Source: Lyophyllum atratum (taxonomy: Eukaryota; Basidiomycota; Agaricomycetes; Agaricales; Lyophyllaceae). From it: 64,000 nucleotides of DNA. Shown one piece after another: positions 11,111 through 20,931 of this stretch. The notes under the pieces are model-generated. The model made no database searches. It saw only the letters and a list, made by a program, of their open reading frames with translations, and was not told the DNA's origin. The DNA lies in assembly GCA_014905825.1 (NCBI GenBank), contig JACGCN010000026.1, forward strand, positions 310,001 to 374,000, read 5' to 3'. The first letter of the stretch is position 1. Every line of letters starts with the position of its first letter. Made by a program: the position numbers and the translations under genes.

Positions 11111-11976
11111 GAGACCGTGGGCAGCTTATTTGTGATACCCTCTCTACTTTATACCCGCACTCGCACCCGCACCTGCGCCTGCACCACCTTGTCTTTGGTG
11201 ACCTTAATTTGGATTTTGGCCTGACTGGTGCCGTGTAAATTATATCTGGATGTAGTGGATGTAATAGGTTCTCGTAGGTCCTCCACTCCTCAGTGAACAC
11301 GCATGGACCGCTGACGGTCAACCTTAGGGACGGACGCCGCATGCCCGGTTCATGGTGCTCGGTGGCATGTACGTGTACAGGGGCCTGGGCAGGTTGTATA
11401 TATGTAGTTAGAAAGTAATACCGATGTGGGCGACGCCGCTAATACCTGATGCACGTAAGCGCCGCAGGCCCTAGGGTCCTCGTCACGGAATCTATTCATC
11501 ACGGAATCTATTCATAGACATCCTGTCCATGCACTGTTGAATAGTGAAGTCGCAAATGGTAGATGTGGAAAGGTCAACGGGCGCTTTGAACCGGGGATTA
11601 GGGAAGCGGTGACTAGAGGAAGCAACCGCGACGCGATGGAAGCTCATACTGCAAGACAACGCCCTAGGCTGGTCACCATACATGTCACGGTGTCTATCGA
11701 ACAACCGGTCGGTGGGGTCCGACGTAAGAAAGGCAGGGTCATCGCGTCGACGCGTCGACGCGTCGAGCTCATGTGATGGGACGTGTTTCGGTAGTCGGAA
11801 CCGATCGGAATTTCAGACTGATGACCGAATGGACCCCTTCACTCAACATCGCTTACGTTGAACGAGACTGGCAAAATATTCCTCGAGTCATGCATACCTA
11901 TGTCTCCCTCTCCTTGAGGCTTACATCTCAGCACTCAGTCTAGCATTCTCATGCTGCACTTAACTTTCACCAAAGT
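11111..11976. other. Intergenic with short repeats
   Basis: Holds a degenerate CGCACC-type minisatellite (about 11155-11180), a direct repeat of TCACGGAATCTATTCA near 11483-11514, and three copies of CGCGTCGA at 11744-11767. No gene seen. Confidence 0.45.
11744..11767. repeat. (CGCGTCGA)x3 octamer repeat
   Basis: Three head-to-tail copies create two internal ACGCGT palindromes and two GTCGAC palindromes. ACGCGT is the MluI cell-cycle box bound by MBF-type factors in yeasts; a regulatory role here is only a possibility. Confidence 0.5.
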
Positions 11977-13339
11977 ATGGCGCCTCCCAAACCGGTTCTC
12001 CAGCCATCTGTCCCAGCTGGAAGAGCTGTAATTGAACGGCAACCAGCTGACGAGTTTACCGGAGGAGGGTCTGCCGAAGCTGAAGGGACCAAGGACCCTC
12101 TCTCTGAATGGGGACAGGCTCTAGACGCTGCCGCAGGAACTCGGGAACGTGTAGAATCTGATGATACTGGACGCGGGGAGCAATTGTTGAAATACAAGGT
12201 TAACAACTAGGAGTTTGACTGGCGCTGGTACGTCTTGTCTATAGTTGCGATCATCGAGCAAATCGCCGGATTACTCAGAAGTTCCAAGAAGAACCTCAAG
12301 TAACTTGACCTGTCGGGGCAACAACAACCTGCAGATCAACATAAATCCTAACAAGCGCCTTGTCGCTACCATGGCACCACCAAGGCCATCGCAGCAGCGC
12401 ACTCGCTTTCCAATTCTATCGACTTGATGCAGCCGCAAGTCTTGACGGACGTGACCATAACCACTAGCGGCACGAGCGCGACCGTCGACATCCCGGTGGA
12501 GAACATGACCGCCGAGTACGCATCTCGGTTTGTTGCAGACGGCAGAAACGAGAACGACTGCCTGAACATGCTCGACCTCGTGCACGACTTCCGCGACCGC
12601 CGAGACGGAGCCGTATTCGCTATGCTTGGCTGCTTGCAGCCTCTGAGTCGCTCCCTCCCGGTGCCAGCCCCGATCGCCGCCAAATTCCACCACGACAGGT
12701 TCGTGTCCGTGTTGCTGGCGCAAATGGAGCACTCAATTACGAGCAGAATGAGGGGATTCACGATGCGTTTCCTTCCTACAGCTTGACCAGAACCTCCACA
12801 ACTCGTTTCTCACTTTCTTCAACGACTAAGGATATCGGACGAATGGGTATCTCGATATTCTCCGTCGGGGAGGTGGAGCTAAAGGGCGTAGAAGTCCGGG
12901 AGAACCTCTCCATTCTATACCCCGTAAAGTTCGCTGGACGTCATGATTGGAGACCGGCAGACCTCGGTGCTTCAAGCTCGCGTGTGCAGTTCGGTGTTGC
13001 CCAGATGCGGGAGCTCGGTGACGTCTGTTTGCGGGTGCAGACCCTCACGACCTCGTGGATCTTCCGACCGCTACCAGAACGGAAGGGCGGCATACAGAAC
13101 CCTGCCTTGGCACAGAGCCCGTCATCGGTGAATCTGCTTCCTCTTTGGAACAAGTTTATGGCGACATCGATATGTTGCTGCCCTCGACCGGCTCCCAATC
13201 CACAGACGCAGAGCTGATGGCGCTGCTGGACTCGCTGGCGACGAGAATCATATTGATGCTCGAACGAATGGACCTGCCGGAGACCGAGCCCTCGTCGAAC
13301 CAGGACACCACCGGCGTTTCCAGAGTGTGGGGAGTTTGA
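11977..13339 (+). CDS. Unresolved multi-exon hypothetical gene
   Basis: A run of overlapping plus-strand frames reads like protein but cannot be joined with confidence. Starting at 11977 is MAPPKPVLQPSVPAG; from about 12367, YHGTTKAIAAAHSLSNSID, then ENMTAEYASRFVADGRNEND and FRDRRDGAVFAMLGCLQ; the last part (13055-13339) has SLEQVYGDIDMLLPSTG and LATRIILMLERMDLPETE and ends at 13339. The three reading frames are used in turn, so either several small introns or frameshifts are present. No family is recognised. It could be one gene, two, or a decayed one. Exon limits are not given because they would be guesses. Confidence 0.35.
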
Positions 13340-13808
13340 CGAACGGAACGAAGCGGATGCCGTCTGCCTGGACAAGTGTACAACCCATTTCTGCTCTTTC
13401 TCTTGCTTTCCTTTCCGCTGCGAACATCATTCCATTCTATGTTTCTGTTTGCTTTCCCATGGAATACCATTCTCTGCAGCGCTACTTGCTTCCTCTTTCT
13501 GTATGTTACATGCATTCTATGAAGTATGCCTCCACCAGGTTATTTAGGGTTTAAGCAAATCAAAATGGATATGCGCTACTGTAACTTCAGTAGTCCGCTC
13601 TATCGATACCACTACAAGCATTACACCCGGACAACTGAGAATGGAGAGAAAGACAGTAAAAAATGGTCCAGCTATAAGTATGAGATGCTAACGCAACAAT
13701 GCAAATAAGTAATAATCCCTACACAGATCCAAATCGAAAAGTCATGCGTGCAAGGGGAGCCCAGTGCGCGGTGGCTGGGGTATTCATAGCTCCTCTCGAG
13801 GTATCTCC
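13340..13808. other. Intergenic, convergent 3' ends
   Basis: AT-richer stretch between convergent genes. No motif or gene seen. Confidence 0.4.
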
Positions 13809-16627
13809 TCAGAACCGGTCCTCCATCCTCGTTTGTGTTGTAACAAGTCGTATCCCGCCCGAGCTCTCCTGCGTCACAGGCGACGTCCCATCCTCCGACT
13901 CGTTGCCGTCATCCTCCCCGCCCCTCTGCCACAAACCCACACTCTCCTCCCGATCATCATCCCCCACCCCCTTCGGGTACCGCCTACTCGACCGCCCCCG
14001 CTCGCTCCCCCTCTTCGATGAATCGCTCCCCTCCCACGCTTCACTCCGTGCCGAATCCGTCACAGACGGGAACGACAGCAGCGTCCCCGTACTCGGCGAC
14101 TGCGCGAATATATCCCTCGAGTCCATCCTCCCCGCGTTCGGCCGGGAGAAGCCCGCCCGCGGGCTCATCGTCGGCGGGGCACTATGCACCTCATTATCGT
14201 GGGCGAACCGTGACGGCGGTAGAATGATCGTCTGCTTCAAAGTGCTCTCTCCGGCGCTCCCAGTCGTGCTGCTGCCCGCCTTCGTGCTCCCTCCCGCACT
14301 CGCCCCCGCGCTGCTCCCCTCCTCCTCGGGCGACGAGCTCTGGATCCCTATCCCGAGCAGATCATGCTCCCCCGAAGGGGTGGGCAGCCCCTCAGTCCTC
14401 GTGTACGGCAGCATCGGTAACGGCGGGTACCCAGGCGTCATCGGCGACCCCACCGCCGACCTCCGTTCCGTCACATGCGCGTCCCCCGTCCCCGGGCGAT
14501 CATACTGGTGCACCAGATCCTGACTATCGAACTTGATCGTCGGGCGCTTCGCCATCGCCGGCGAGCCATGCACAGACGACGTCGAGTTCGCATCGCTCGT
14601 CAGGGGCATAGGCGCGTCGTACAGCTGGTGCCGCTTGAGCCCGCTCGGGTGCTGTTGGTGTGGGTCGTCGAGGTGGCTTCCGCCGGACCAGGGCCGCATG
14701 GAGGAGTCGCGGTCGTAGGGCGCGGCGGCGCCGACGGGGCGGATGCGGTGGTTCGCGTGGCCGCTGTTCTGTGACATGCGCCGGGCGCTGCGAGCGCGGA
14801 TGATGCTGCCGAATGTGCCGAAGGAGCCACGGAGGGCGTCCATGCCTGGATCTTCGATGCCTAGTGCGTCTTTTTCATCGACCGCCTCCGTTTTTGAGCG
14901 TGCGGCTTGGAGAAGGATGGTGGAGCGCCGATCGAGCTTGTTGAGGGTGACGGGGTCGACCTTGGACATTTGGAGGATGACGATGCCGACGCAGATGACG
15001 AGGAAGCCCATGACGAGGGTGAGAATTGCGGTGACACTGGCTTTGAGGCCTTGGAAGAGGACCTATAAGATGGAGGGGTGAGAATTGAACTCCAATGATC
15101 CCAATGTTCTGGTACATACAATTGTCGTAACCATAGAGAAAAACGTGACTTCGAGGAACTCTTGTCAGCATTTCGGAGAGGAGTAGCAGCAGCCTAGAAC
15201 TCACATATAACGTAATATGTTGGCGTAACTAAAATACGATAAGCGATACTCGAAAGTACGAAGGACGCAAAACGACATACCCATTGCTATACAAATAAAT
15301 TGGTGAGAAGGTCAATACCATAATTAAGACCAACGTACCAGTATTGAACAGCGCAAGAGCCTTATTTAGATAGTACACTTCCGTTACTAAAAGGGCATCA
15401 GATCAGGCGGGGCTAACACCACGACGACAAACTCACAAAGGGTTACAACCACGAACACCAGTAGGAAGTACATAAACCAGTATTTGAACTGTAATCATGT
15501 TCAAATATCTTGTTGACCTAGAGACAGCCCAAATCACGCACCTGATTTTCGCCCAAAGCGGTCTGGACAATGGCGGCACCAAGACCGGTCGTGACGCTGA
15601 CACTGATACCACCAATCATACTACAAACAAAGATGTACCATAGCATGCTCTTCGACCCGTATCTGAACACCAGTCAGTACATCATTATCCTTGTTTCGAA
15701 AGGACGGACGAACTTGGGCGCGAAGAAGACGACGATGACGATGGATGTAACAATGAGGATCGAGCCCCAGGCGAGGAATCCCGGGGCAAGGAAGAGTTTC
15801 TGAAATTCACGGATCTCGCCAATTGCTTCCTCGCTGGGACCGTTCAGGGCTATGATCACCGATCCTATCTAGGAGGATGATCGTTTCAGAGCAGAGGCGA
15901 CGAAATGGGCGTTGCTCACAATACAGAGACCGCATCCGAGCCAACCGAAGAATGTGAGGGTTTCCTTAAGGAATATTGACGATAGGATAGCGCAAATAAC
16001 AACTGAGAGTGCTCCTAGCGGGGTCTTGGGAAACAAAGAGTGTCATGGGTGAAATGTTCGTCGCGTCTAGAGGTTCGGGGCTTACGACGACAATGGCCTC
16101 TACAAAGGCATATGCTGAGACAGACATCAGAACGACAGATGGACGGCAGAGATAACCGAGTACGCACCGGCAAAGTTACATATCTCTCCCAAGATCATCA
16201 CTTCCATACTTAAGTCAGCACAACTTCAAGGCCCACGGGTTTGAACGCACTAGTCATTCCTAGCCACCATAGCGGCTGAAGTCGAGGTCATAAGCTGTAA
16301 CCATGCCACATGTTGTCCGAGCCGTACTCACCGACTTCAGATACGCAACACCTTCCCCAGCAGGTCCACCAGCTTGCGAACGCAGCAGGCCCTTCTTCTT
16401 GAAGACGAAACTCGAGCCTATGAGTAGGCCGCTGACTATCGCCAGGATAATACCAACGACCTGAAGACAATGATGTCAATCTCTTTCTCCACACCGGAGG
16501 TGAAAGACCCGGACAAGCGCACCTTGAGGTTTTTGCCAGCAGAAAGGTGCTTTGTCGCTGCAGAGGTTGTCGCTGCCGACGCTGTCGCCGCCAGTGACGA
16601 CGTTATAGTTACTATCGTGGACGACAT
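13809..16627 (-). CDS. NIPA-like (DUF803) magnesium transporter with long C-terminal tail
   Basis: Multi-pass membrane protein of the NIPA/DUF803 family, which carries Mg2+ and other divalent cations in animals and plants. Exon 1 is 16523-16627, exon 2 is 16332-16460 and at least a dozen more follow. Signature blocks in order: VVGIILAIVSGLLIGSSFVF, KKKGLLRSQ, LWWLGMTMMILGEICNFAAY, TPLGALSVVICAILSS, FLKETLTFFGWLGC, GSVIIALNGP, NTAMVTPTYYVIF and MGFLVICVGIVIL. About nine helices are expected. After the last helix comes a polar tail of some 370 residues (Ser, Pro, Gly, Arg rich) in a single exon, much longer than in characterised NIPA proteins; it is probably cytoplasmic. One exon has only 6 bases (15281-15286). 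Total length is roughly 710 residues. Confidence 0.88.
15281..15286 (-). other. Predicted 6-nt exon in NIPA-like gene
   Basis: TTTGTATAG|CAATGG|GTATGT on the coding strand. It supplies Ala-Met-Val of the conserved NTAMVTPTYYV block (G|CA ATG G|TT), so the exact join is demanded by the family motif. Confidence 0.75.
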
Positions 16628-16896
16628 GGTGGTCGTTGCCAGACTGGCTTTACTATCAGGCACCGCCTGTTGAGCATGCTAATGTTGGATTTCGCCGGAT
16701 AGCTCCATATATGGAAACTTTCCGGTCCCCACGCGACCATAACCGGGACATCGCTACTGCCGAAAATTCGTCGTTATCCACCACAACAAAGGCTCCTGAG
16801 TCGACCTACTAGTACAATACCTCCTTGTTCACCCCCCCTCTACGGAGGACACCTTGTTTGCTCGCGCTCTAATTTAGATCTATCAATGGACACCGT

Positions 16897-17514
16897 TTGC
16901 CGAATACAAAACATTTTTCGCAAGGACAGCCTCCCATTCCTTGGCGCGGAGTATCACCCGAGGTCGATGATCAGAAAGCGATCCAATTCCTCAATCGCAC
17001 CCTACCGTACCCAGCTTCGCAGCTTCAGATACACATTGCACCTCAAACTAGCGTGTATTCAGGAGTATGCTTATCACCAAGCTAACTGGAATTGCGAATG
17101 GCGAGCGCGCAGCACCGTTCATAACCCATCTCACCAAGAGGTCCCGGTCAACCACCACGACTGGTGCCGTTCGGGGAGTAAGCCCGCATCGCGAAATGTT
17201 GACGAACTGAAATACGACATCACAGCCTTGCTCAGGTCCCTCCCGGATATAGCTTTTGAGTATGCGCTTTCGGTCTGGCCGTCGGCGGCCCCGGTGGCTG
17301 CGGCCGCAGACCGGACATGAGTGGGGGCTTGCAATTTTCATTGTCGCCCCTTGGCGATCTTGGCTCATTCCGACGAATCGTGGAGCGGCATAAGTACATT
17401 ACTGAGATCCACTTTCTTGGAGGTGAAGGTCCGTCAGGAAGTCCCACAGGCGATACTTCAATACAATTCGCAGTAACCTTTACAATTCTATGCTATCGAC
17501 ATCTTGTAGCCTGA
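16897..17514 (+). other. Hypothetical gene, possibly frameshifted twice
   Basis: A coherent protein of about 205 residues can be followed from MPNTKHFSQGQPPIPWRG through HIAPQTSVYS, then (other frame) EYAYHQANWNCEW, HHDWCRSGSKPASRNVDEL and FEYALSVWPS, then back in the first frame CGRRPDMSGGLQFSLSPLG to a stop at 17514. The frame changes near 17065 and near 17285. No GT-AG intron tested at either point restores the join. Either two compensating indels make it a pseudogene, or a splice pattern was missed. No family recognised. Confidence 0.35.
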
Positions 17515-17637
17515 CTCAAAAACTCACACAGCATTTTCACGTATCCCATTGATAGATTATACGCTCACCTGAGCCTGACCATAGCCCGACCATCTGCGTC
17601 TACAACACACGACTGAATCAATACGTCATCCAACGGG
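17515..17637. other. Intergenic
   Basis: Short spacer, nothing recognised. Confidence 0.3.
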
Positions 17638-18024
17638 ATGAGAACAAGAACATACGTACCTCCAACAAAGAAGGGAAAAAAGCAGCCATCGAACGAACCC
17701 ACGATGGTCACGAAGACCCGAAACAAATCAAAAAATTATAGAGCAAGGCGACCGCCACGTCAAAGACATGGGGACACCGCTCCGATGCTAGCGCCGCGAA
17801 GGCGAAAAGCAAAGTCCAAAAATAATCATAGAGCAAGGCGAGCGCCACGTCGAAGACATGGGGACACCGCTCAGATGAGAGCAAGGCGAGCGCCACGTCG
17901 GAGACATGGGGCCACCGCTCAGAAGCTACCGCCGCGAAGGCGAAAAGCAGAATCCAAAAGTTATGTAGAAGTGCTTCCCCTACGAGATAACTTGGCTGCG
18001 TGCTTGAAGGTCCAGCTCTTGTAA
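17638..18024 (+). other. ORF of very basic repeats (RARRAPRRRHGDTAQ)
   Basis: A 128-codon frame made largely of imperfect tandem repeats. About a third of residues are Arg or Lys (repeat core RARRAPRRRHGDTA). The opposite strand is also open and reads a hydrophobic repeat (SERCPHVFDVALALL). With both strands open because of the repeat, coding status is uncertain. It could be a low-complexity nuclear protein or merely a repeat tract. Confidence 0.25.
17740..17965. repeat. Imperfect tandem repeat, 90- and 48-bp spacing
   Basis: Three copies begin at 17740, 17830 and 17878 with AGAGCAAGGCGA.CGCCACG. Copies 1 and 3 share a further 40 bases (CGCCGCGAAGGCGAAAAGC); copy 2 lacks them. This suggests a 90-bp unit that lost its second half once. 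Confidence 0.8.
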
Positions 18025-18290
18025 GTGGCGGTTGTGGTGGCAGTCGCGTCACGCCTCGTGTGTCGTCCGGTAAGACCTAGACAGGTCTCGCGTCGATGGC
18101 AATGGATCATGATGATCTGATTGGACCATGAAAGTTCGAGGTGGGCACGGCATCGCGCCCTGAGTCGTCCGTTGGTGAGGGTGCGCGCTTTCAAACAGCG
18201 CTCCGCGTCGTACGATACATGAGAGTGGTCCATGATTCGTCTGGTAGGCCTGGCTTTTCCTGGGCAGTGATGGTTTTGCCGTTGAACCGT

Positions 18291-18655
18291 ATGGGCCCAA
18301 GAGTCCGAGCGCGCAAATCTGCCGCGCTGCGAGTTTCACGATAAGTCAGCCAAGCCATGTTTGGCGTACAGACGCCAAGTTACAGAGTACGAGTACTTCC
18401 ATAATCTCGTCGCGTACGCCATAGGCGGCGCCAATATCGCGACTCGGATGATGCGAACCGTCGGCGTTGTGGACCGACCATATGGGCCCAAGGGTCTGAG
18501 CGCGCAGATCTGCAGCGCTGCGAGTTTTGCGACAAGGCAGCCATGCCGTGTTTGCCGTACAGACGCCAAGTTACAGAGTCGAAGACTCCCATAATCTTGT
18601 CGCGTGTGGCTTAGGCGGCGCCAATATCGCACGCAACTCGGATGAGGAAAACCAT
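18291..18655. repeat. Two-copy tandem repeat of about 191 bp
   Basis: ATGGGCCCAAG at 18291 recurs at 18482. The units stay alignable to GGCGGCGCCAATATCGC near the end, including GTACAGACGCCAAGTTACAG in both. They have diverged by scattered substitutions. No coding frame is shared convincingly. Confidence 0.8.
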
Positions 18656-18708
18656 TGACAAGGTGTCCATGGATCCGGGTGGGATGTCATGCTTCGGTCA
18701 CCGGTGGG

Positions 18709-19152
18709 TCAAGCCCAGATTTGAAAGCTGGCTGCATATGACGCGCAGCCGCACTGACGCAGGTACAGAGGGAGGATGGGAGGCGGGATGCCACTAGTCC
18801 ACCGCGTACGTCGTAAGACGCCAGGACTGAGTTCTGAGGCCAAGGCGGCGAGGTCGCGTTGGAAGTCGTATCCAGATATCGGAGGAGATGCGAATATGTG
18901 TGTCTCAGAATGGATTGAATTTGATAGGTCGAGTAGCAGACCTATCGACGTCGACGACGGAGCGACTGCAAGGGCGCCAACAAGTGTCGCCATGTCGCTC
19001 CGATGAACACTGCCTACATACAAGAAGAGAGAAAGCCAAGCCGCGCCCCCAAACAAGAACACCATCCCGTAAAAATAATCCATCAGACAGACGCTGAGCT
19101 CGCCGGTACACAGCGCAGGTGCTTTTGCAAGCACACCACAACCGCGTGCCAA
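18709..19152 (-). other. Hypothetical ORF with a hydrophobic N-terminal third
   Basis: A 147-codon frame. Residues of about 23-75 contain hydrophobic runs (MDYFYGMVFLFGGAAWLSLF and LVGALAVAPSSTSIGLLLDL), followed by a polar part (SGYDFQRDLAALASELSPG). Two membrane segments are possible. No known family or splice support. Function unknown. Confidence 0.3.
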
Positions 19153-19312
19153 ACGTCCTCGAGACCCTGCTCGGGGGCAGGGCCGTGTTCTCGGTATAAC
19201 GAGCCAGCGCGGAGATCATCGAGTGGATATGAAGGATGCGGCATTTGTAAAAATGCGAGACTCGGTCAGTTTCTATAAAATAGATCCTGATGAGTATGTT
19301 CTGAGGAAACAA

Positions 19313-20262
19313 TGATGTCGAGAAAGGGATTATATAGTGTTTCAGGGTGGTCCGTGCGTGGGCGAGAAAATTGCATCAATGTTTGAGGGAAGGGATGAAG
19401 AGCCTATGAACCAAACAACCTCCTCACTTGAGACCGTCGCGCTTGAACTATTCTCGGTTCTCTTTCGTGGTTCGTGGTAACACGAATCGGACGCGTCTAA
19501 GGTCTGCGGTTTAGTTAGCGGGATAACCTGGCTTTCTTTCTCAACGGTGTATATGTATCACGGTGTTATCATCATCAATCTGCAAACTCCAAGTCGTCGT
19601 CCTGATACGCGCTCAGCTTGGATCCATAATCGACAAGTCGTATGGCTCAAAAGGCGACCCAATGTACCAGCAGACGAGGTATGCTAGTATATTCTGTGTA
19701 ACCCAAGTCCTATAACATCATTCTCACAGTGGTTGTTGCGTATCGACGTATCACTGCAAGTGCCACAGATATATTTCATTCAGGACAATATCGTTGTCAG
19801 AGTGTCCTTCGTCATGCTGAGGACAACCAATGGCACCTTTTCCCGGATGCGGGCTGAGGTTCCTGCTGCTTGAATTCGCTGTATAAAGTGTCTGGACATG
19901 TGGGGCTGGAAAGTTTTATTTTTTGCGTGCGGGTGGTCGGTGGACCTCGCACGATCATGTGTTCGGGCCCTGCCAATTCCTGGACAGTTGGACGCTTGGA
20001 GCTTCTTATATTCCTACAGCACACCACAGGATCAAAACCGTCCATCTCGATTTGACCAAGTCCTTGCCTGGGACATAACGGTCGCGCGAGCGATGGATCT
20101 CGATGCCAGCGAAGGCGTTTCACCATCACGCTTCCCAACTTACGCATCCGCTGAGCCCCTCGTTCGCCCCGTAGTGGAGATCGCCGCCCCGCCGGTGAAT
20201 CCTGACAATATGGGAGTCGACGGGACGAGGGATTCCAGGTGTGTCAACCGTGCCTAGCTACA
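19313..20262. other. Intergenic
   Basis: No supported gene. Short frames at 19812-20257 lack motifs. It may include the upstream region of the kinase relic. Confidence 0.35.
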
Positions 20263-20713
20263 ATGACAGAAAAGTTGACGGGGTCCTTTCAAGAGTTGAC
20301 CGCAAAATTATTGACCAACTTGACGCTATTTTTAAAGAAACCCCCGGTATAAGAAGCTACTGGAATGCCGACTCGAAGAGGCGCAACACCTTCTCGACAC
20401 ATTCCAAACAGTGAGTTTCGCATTTCAAATGTCCCGGACATGCATTGATTACTGGATGATACCGTAGATTCTAGATGAGGACCTCATTGACGCGCCATTT
20501 CGGCGTCGCCTCGTGGTCGCCATGCGGAGGCTGTCGACTGATGCCAAACTCTATCCCAAAGGGTTTCACCTTGAAGGCATCGACTCGTACAACGAGGAGC
20601 CATTAGCAGGAGGTGGCTTTGCAGACATATATAAAGGTCCACTCCAGGGAGAAGGCGTATGTCTCAAGATTATCAGGGTTTACAAGGCGTACCAAGTTGA
20701 TCACGTCTTTAAG
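20263..20713 (+). pseudogene. Protein kinase relic: N-terminal part only, frameshifted
   Basis: Remnant of an Agaricomycete-type Ser/Thr/Tyr kinase. Two exons, 20263-20410 and 20468-20713, encode the typical helical prefix (LTGSFQELTAKLL; KLLECRLEEAQHLLDTFQ) and the start of the kinase fold: the glycine loop EPLAGGGFADIYKG and the beta-3 lysine in GVCLKIIRVY. The frame slips by one inside exon 1 at a run of five C (20341-20345). After HVFK at 20713 nothing resembling the rest of the kinase (HRD or DFG motifs) is found before the next gene begins on the other strand. It is therefore both truncated and frameshifted, and it abuts the first DUF6533 tandem copy. Confidence 0.7.
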
Positions 20714-20931
20714 GTAAGATTTTCGCATCTGAATCGCCAGTCCAAGCTATCATATCATAAGTACGTTTTAGGGTGAAGGGGCGATTACAGATAGTCCTTT
20801 TCTATTCCGATTTGTATGTGGGTAGACACTCCAGGCTCTCATCCTCCGTACGCTGAGACATCTACGTCTCAAAAGCCGGCTTGAAGAAACTTACAGATCA
20901 AATTACCATGAAGATACGCCAGGTGCGATGA

